From positions 930,001 to 994,000 of the forward strand of contig NZ_OY762653.1 in assembly GCF_963666195.1 (NCBI RefSeq): a DNA stretch of 64,000 nucleotides, in the 5' to 3' direction. This DNA is from Trichococcus shcherbakoviae (GTDB lineage: Bacteria > Bacillota > Bacilli > Lactobacillales > Aerococcaceae). Of the stretch, positions 62,392 through 64,000 are shown piece by piece. Under the pieces are notes generated by a model. That model had not been told where the DNA came from and searched no databases. It worked only from the letters and a program-made list of their open reading frames with translations. A program made the position numbers and the translations under genes. The stretch's first letter is position 1, and each line of letters begins with the position of its first letter.

Positions 62392-63159
62392 TCATTCAGC
62401 TTTTTCAGTATAGTTGTGGATCGCATCCCGCAAAAAGGCGGCGGCTCCTTTGCCTGATGCTTTGTCGTAGTATGCCGTGAATCTTTCGTCGTCGACATAC
62501 ATCTGGGCCAGTCCACGATGCGCTTCCGGAGAGTAGCTCGGCCAAGTATAGCTCAGCCACTGTTTATGCAACGCAGCAACAGCCAAGGCGGCTTCTCCGC
62601 CGGCATCCCCCGTAGCCATCGCTTCCGTCAGCATCGCCTGTAAGCGCGCAGCCATTTCCTGCATCGCATCAAAATCCGCTGCGCTCATTCCTGCGAATTT
62701 TTTGTTTGATGCCGCAACGGTCTTTTCGCCGTATTTTTCGCGGATTTCCTGTCCGTAGCGGGTTTCGTTCTCGTCGAGCAGCTCCTTCTTCAAGCCTTCA
62801 AATTTCTCTTTGTCGCTCATCTTTCTGCCTCCTCTTTTTTCTTCCAGCGTAGCATCGACCGTTTGGATCAGCAATTCGATTTCTGCCTTTTTTTCCAACA
62901 AAGCCTGTTTGTGCGCGACCAACGAACGTTCCGCGTCATATGCCGGATCATCCATCGCTGCTTTGATCTCTTCAAGCGAAAAGGACAATTTCTTGAAGAA
63001 CAGGATCTGCTGCAGCCTGTCCACCTCTGCTTCACCGTAGATGCGGTAGCCGGAGGAACTGGTGCGTTTGGGCTTCAGCAGGCCGATTTCATCATAGAAA
63101 CGCAGCGTCCTCGTGCTGACGCCGGCCAACCGGCTCAATTTTTGGATCGTATATTCCAT
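62392..63159 (-). CDS. MerR-family regulator with C-terminal TipAS domain
   Basis: The 255-residue protein has a MerR winged helix (1-70: YTIQKLSRLAGVSTRTLRFYDEIGLL), a long dimerisation coiled coil (75-110), and a TipAS-type ligand domain (about 115-250). TipAL and Mta proteins of this kind bind hydrophobic drugs or thiopeptides and activate their own gene and drug exporters. The start ATG follows GGAGGGG. The upstream promoter is of the MerR-activated kind. No exporter gene is adjacent. Confidence 0.9.
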   Translation of the reverse strand: MEYTIQKLSRLAGVSTRTLRFYDEIGLLKPKRTSSSGYRIYGEAEVDRLQQILFFKKLSFSLEEIKAAMDDPAYDAERSLVAHKQALLEKKAEIELLIQTVDATLEEKRGGRKMSDKEKFEGLKKELLDENETRYGQEIREKYGEKTVAASNKKFAGMSAADFDAMQEMAARLQAMLTEAMATGDAGGEAALAVAALHKQWLSYTWPSYSPEAHRGLAQMYVDDERFTAYYDKASGKGAAAFLRDAIHNYTEKAE

Positions 63160-63180
63160 CCTATCCCCTCCGATGATTTC

Positions 63181-63211
63181 ATCTTACACCTTGACGCTGC
63201 GTCAAGGTCAA
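63181..63211 (-). promoter_or_regulatory. MerR-type promoter and operator
   Basis: TTGACC (63211-63206) and TAAGAT (63186-63181) are 19 bp apart, the over-long spacing that MerR proteins correct by twisting DNA. The perfect palindrome ACCTTGACGC, A, GCGTCAAGGT (63208-63188 on the minus strand) fills the spacer. This predicts autoactivation by the gene product. Confidence 0.9.
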
Positions 63212-63238
63212 CAATTTCCCTTCATAAACGCAAAAATC

Positions 63239-63265
63239 AAAAAAAGACAGCCCCGGAGGACTGTC
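63239..63265 (-). terminator. Terminator of the NlpC/P60 gene
   Basis: GACAGTCC and GGGCTGTC (63265-63246, one G-U pair) form a stem with a 4-base loop, followed by seven T on the minus strand. Confidence 0.82.
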
Positions 63266-63277
63266 GTGAATTTTAGA

Positions 63278-64000
63278 TTATCTTGCAACACGTACGGCAA
63301 ATGATGCGCCGGAAAGGTTGTAAGAAGAATAAGTAACTGTTTGGCCTGGTGCTGGAGCGTGGATGTATTGTCCGCCGCCTACGTAGATAGCTACGTGATA
63401 AGTCGCGCCTCTTGAACCCCAGAAAATCAAATCTCCCGCTTGTGCGGCTGATACAGCGATCTGCGTACCTGAGTTTTCTTGAGGAACTGTGTAGCCACCG
63501 ATTTCGATGCCGTATGCTTCTCTGAAGACATAAGACGTGAAGCCTGAGCAGTCAAAGCCTGATGGTGTTTTTCCGCCCCATACATAAGGAACGCCGATGT
63601 ATTTCGCAGCAATGGAAACAACATCGCCTGTTGGTGCTGATAACGCCGGTGTCACGACTGGTGCAGCCACAACGGGTGTGTTCACGACTGGTGCAGCTGG
63701 TGCAGCCGCTACAGGAGCAGACACAACTGGTGCACTCTCAACAACTGGTGCAGCTGCAACTGTTTGAGCAGGAGCTGCTGTCTCGGAACTTGCTACTGTG
63801 CTTGATGCAATGTCAACAGATGATGCAGCGGCAGAAGATTCTTCTGAACTTGCTTGTGCGATTGTTGCAGCTACAGTTGCTGCAGCAGCTTCAGCGGCAG
63901 CAATGGAAGCAGCCTCTGCGGCAGCGCGTTGGTCAGCCTCTTCTTTTTGCGCCAAGAACATTTCGCGGTCGGACTCAGCTGTTGCTTTTTCAGCAGCCAA
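63278..64000 (-). CDS. Cell-wall NlpC/P60 endopeptidase (5' end outside window)
   Basis: The visible 240 residues are the C-terminal part of a secreted peptidoglycan hydrolase of the P54/SagA type. They comprise an alanine-rich helical segment, a proline-, valine- and alanine-rich linker (about 60-125), and an NlpC/P60 domain with the catalytic Cys in FDCSGF, His in YHVAIYVGGG and the third residue in YIHAP. The signal peptide and coiled coil lie beyond 64000, so the TTG at 64000 need not be the start. It cleaves within the peptide stem of peptidoglycan. Confidence 0.92.
   Translation of the reverse strand: MAAEKATAESDREMFLAQKEEADQRAAAEAASIAAAEAAAATVAATIAQASSEESSAAASSVDIASSTVASSETAAPAQTVAAAPVVESAPVVSAPVAAAPAAPVVNTPVVAAPVVTPALSAPTGDVVSIAAKYIGVPYVWGGKTPSGFDCSGFTSYVFREAYGIEIGGYTVPQENSGTQIAVSAAQAGDLIFWGSRGATYHVAIYVGGGQYIHAPAPGQTVTYSSYNLSGASFAVRVAR

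Overview
The window is a block of core housekeeping genes from a low-GC Gram-positive bacterium. Gene order closely follows the origin-proximal region of Bacillus subtilis, from metS through pth-mfd, ftsH and lysS, the str operon and the S10-spc-alpha ribosomal cluster to rplM-rpsI. The sporulation genes found among these in Bacillus (yabG, sspF, spoVG, spoVT, yabP, yabQ) are absent. With an L-lactate dehydrogenase, lactic-type ribosomal proteins and a GC content that looks mid-40s, this points to a non-sporulating member of the Lactobacillales. Carnobacteriaceae, perhaps Trichococcus or a relative, is my best guess, from general resemblance only. Almost all genes are on the minus strand, so the replication origin probably lies beyond the right edge (inference).

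Layout from left to right. 1-911 holds rpsI (cut by the edge) and rplM with their promoter and leader. 997-3281 is an accessory insertion: a small unknown protein, metI on the plus strand, a GC-rich repeat and a chorismate mutase. 3292-6708 holds truA and the ECF transporter module ecfT-ecfA2-ecfA1. 7104-21265 is one long S10-spc-alpha ribosomal operon with secY, adk, infA and rpoA. 21468-23261 encodes an ammonium channel fused to a PII regulatory domain. 23827-28482 is the str operon (rpsL, rpsG, fusA, tuf). 28621-46089 runs lysS, dusB, cysK, hslO, ftsH, hpt, tilS, yabR, divIC, rqcP, yabN, a lipid-linked flippase-like protein, mfd and pth. 46265-47509 is ldh with a Rex-type operator. 47695-50149 is prs and glmU. 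50356-54441 holds a cupin, purR and a Zur-boxed zinc ABC transporter. 54611-54830 looks like an independently transcribed structured RNA of 6S type. 54833-62207 holds ispE, veg, rsmA, rnmV, tatD and metG, with a TnpB element inserted directly in front of metG. The end holds a MerR/TipAS regulator and a cell-wall NlpC/P60 hydrolase cut by the edge.

Most genes support translation: ribosomal proteins, elongation factors, tRNA and rRNA modification enzymes, aminoacyl-tRNA synthetases, ribosome rescue and quality control. Alongside them sit envelope precursor synthesis (glmU, ispE), nucleotide supply (prs, hpt, purR, adk), sulfur amino-acid enzymes (metI, cysK) and proteostasis (ftsH, hslO).

The most unusual observations are four: the TnpB element that appears to separate the metG Shine-Dalgarno sequence from its start codon; the Amt-PII fusion with a GlnR-like box and an attenuator-like leader; the plus-strand 6S-like RNA; and the direct-repeat element after metI. 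I saw no rRNA, tRNA, CRISPR array or prophage.
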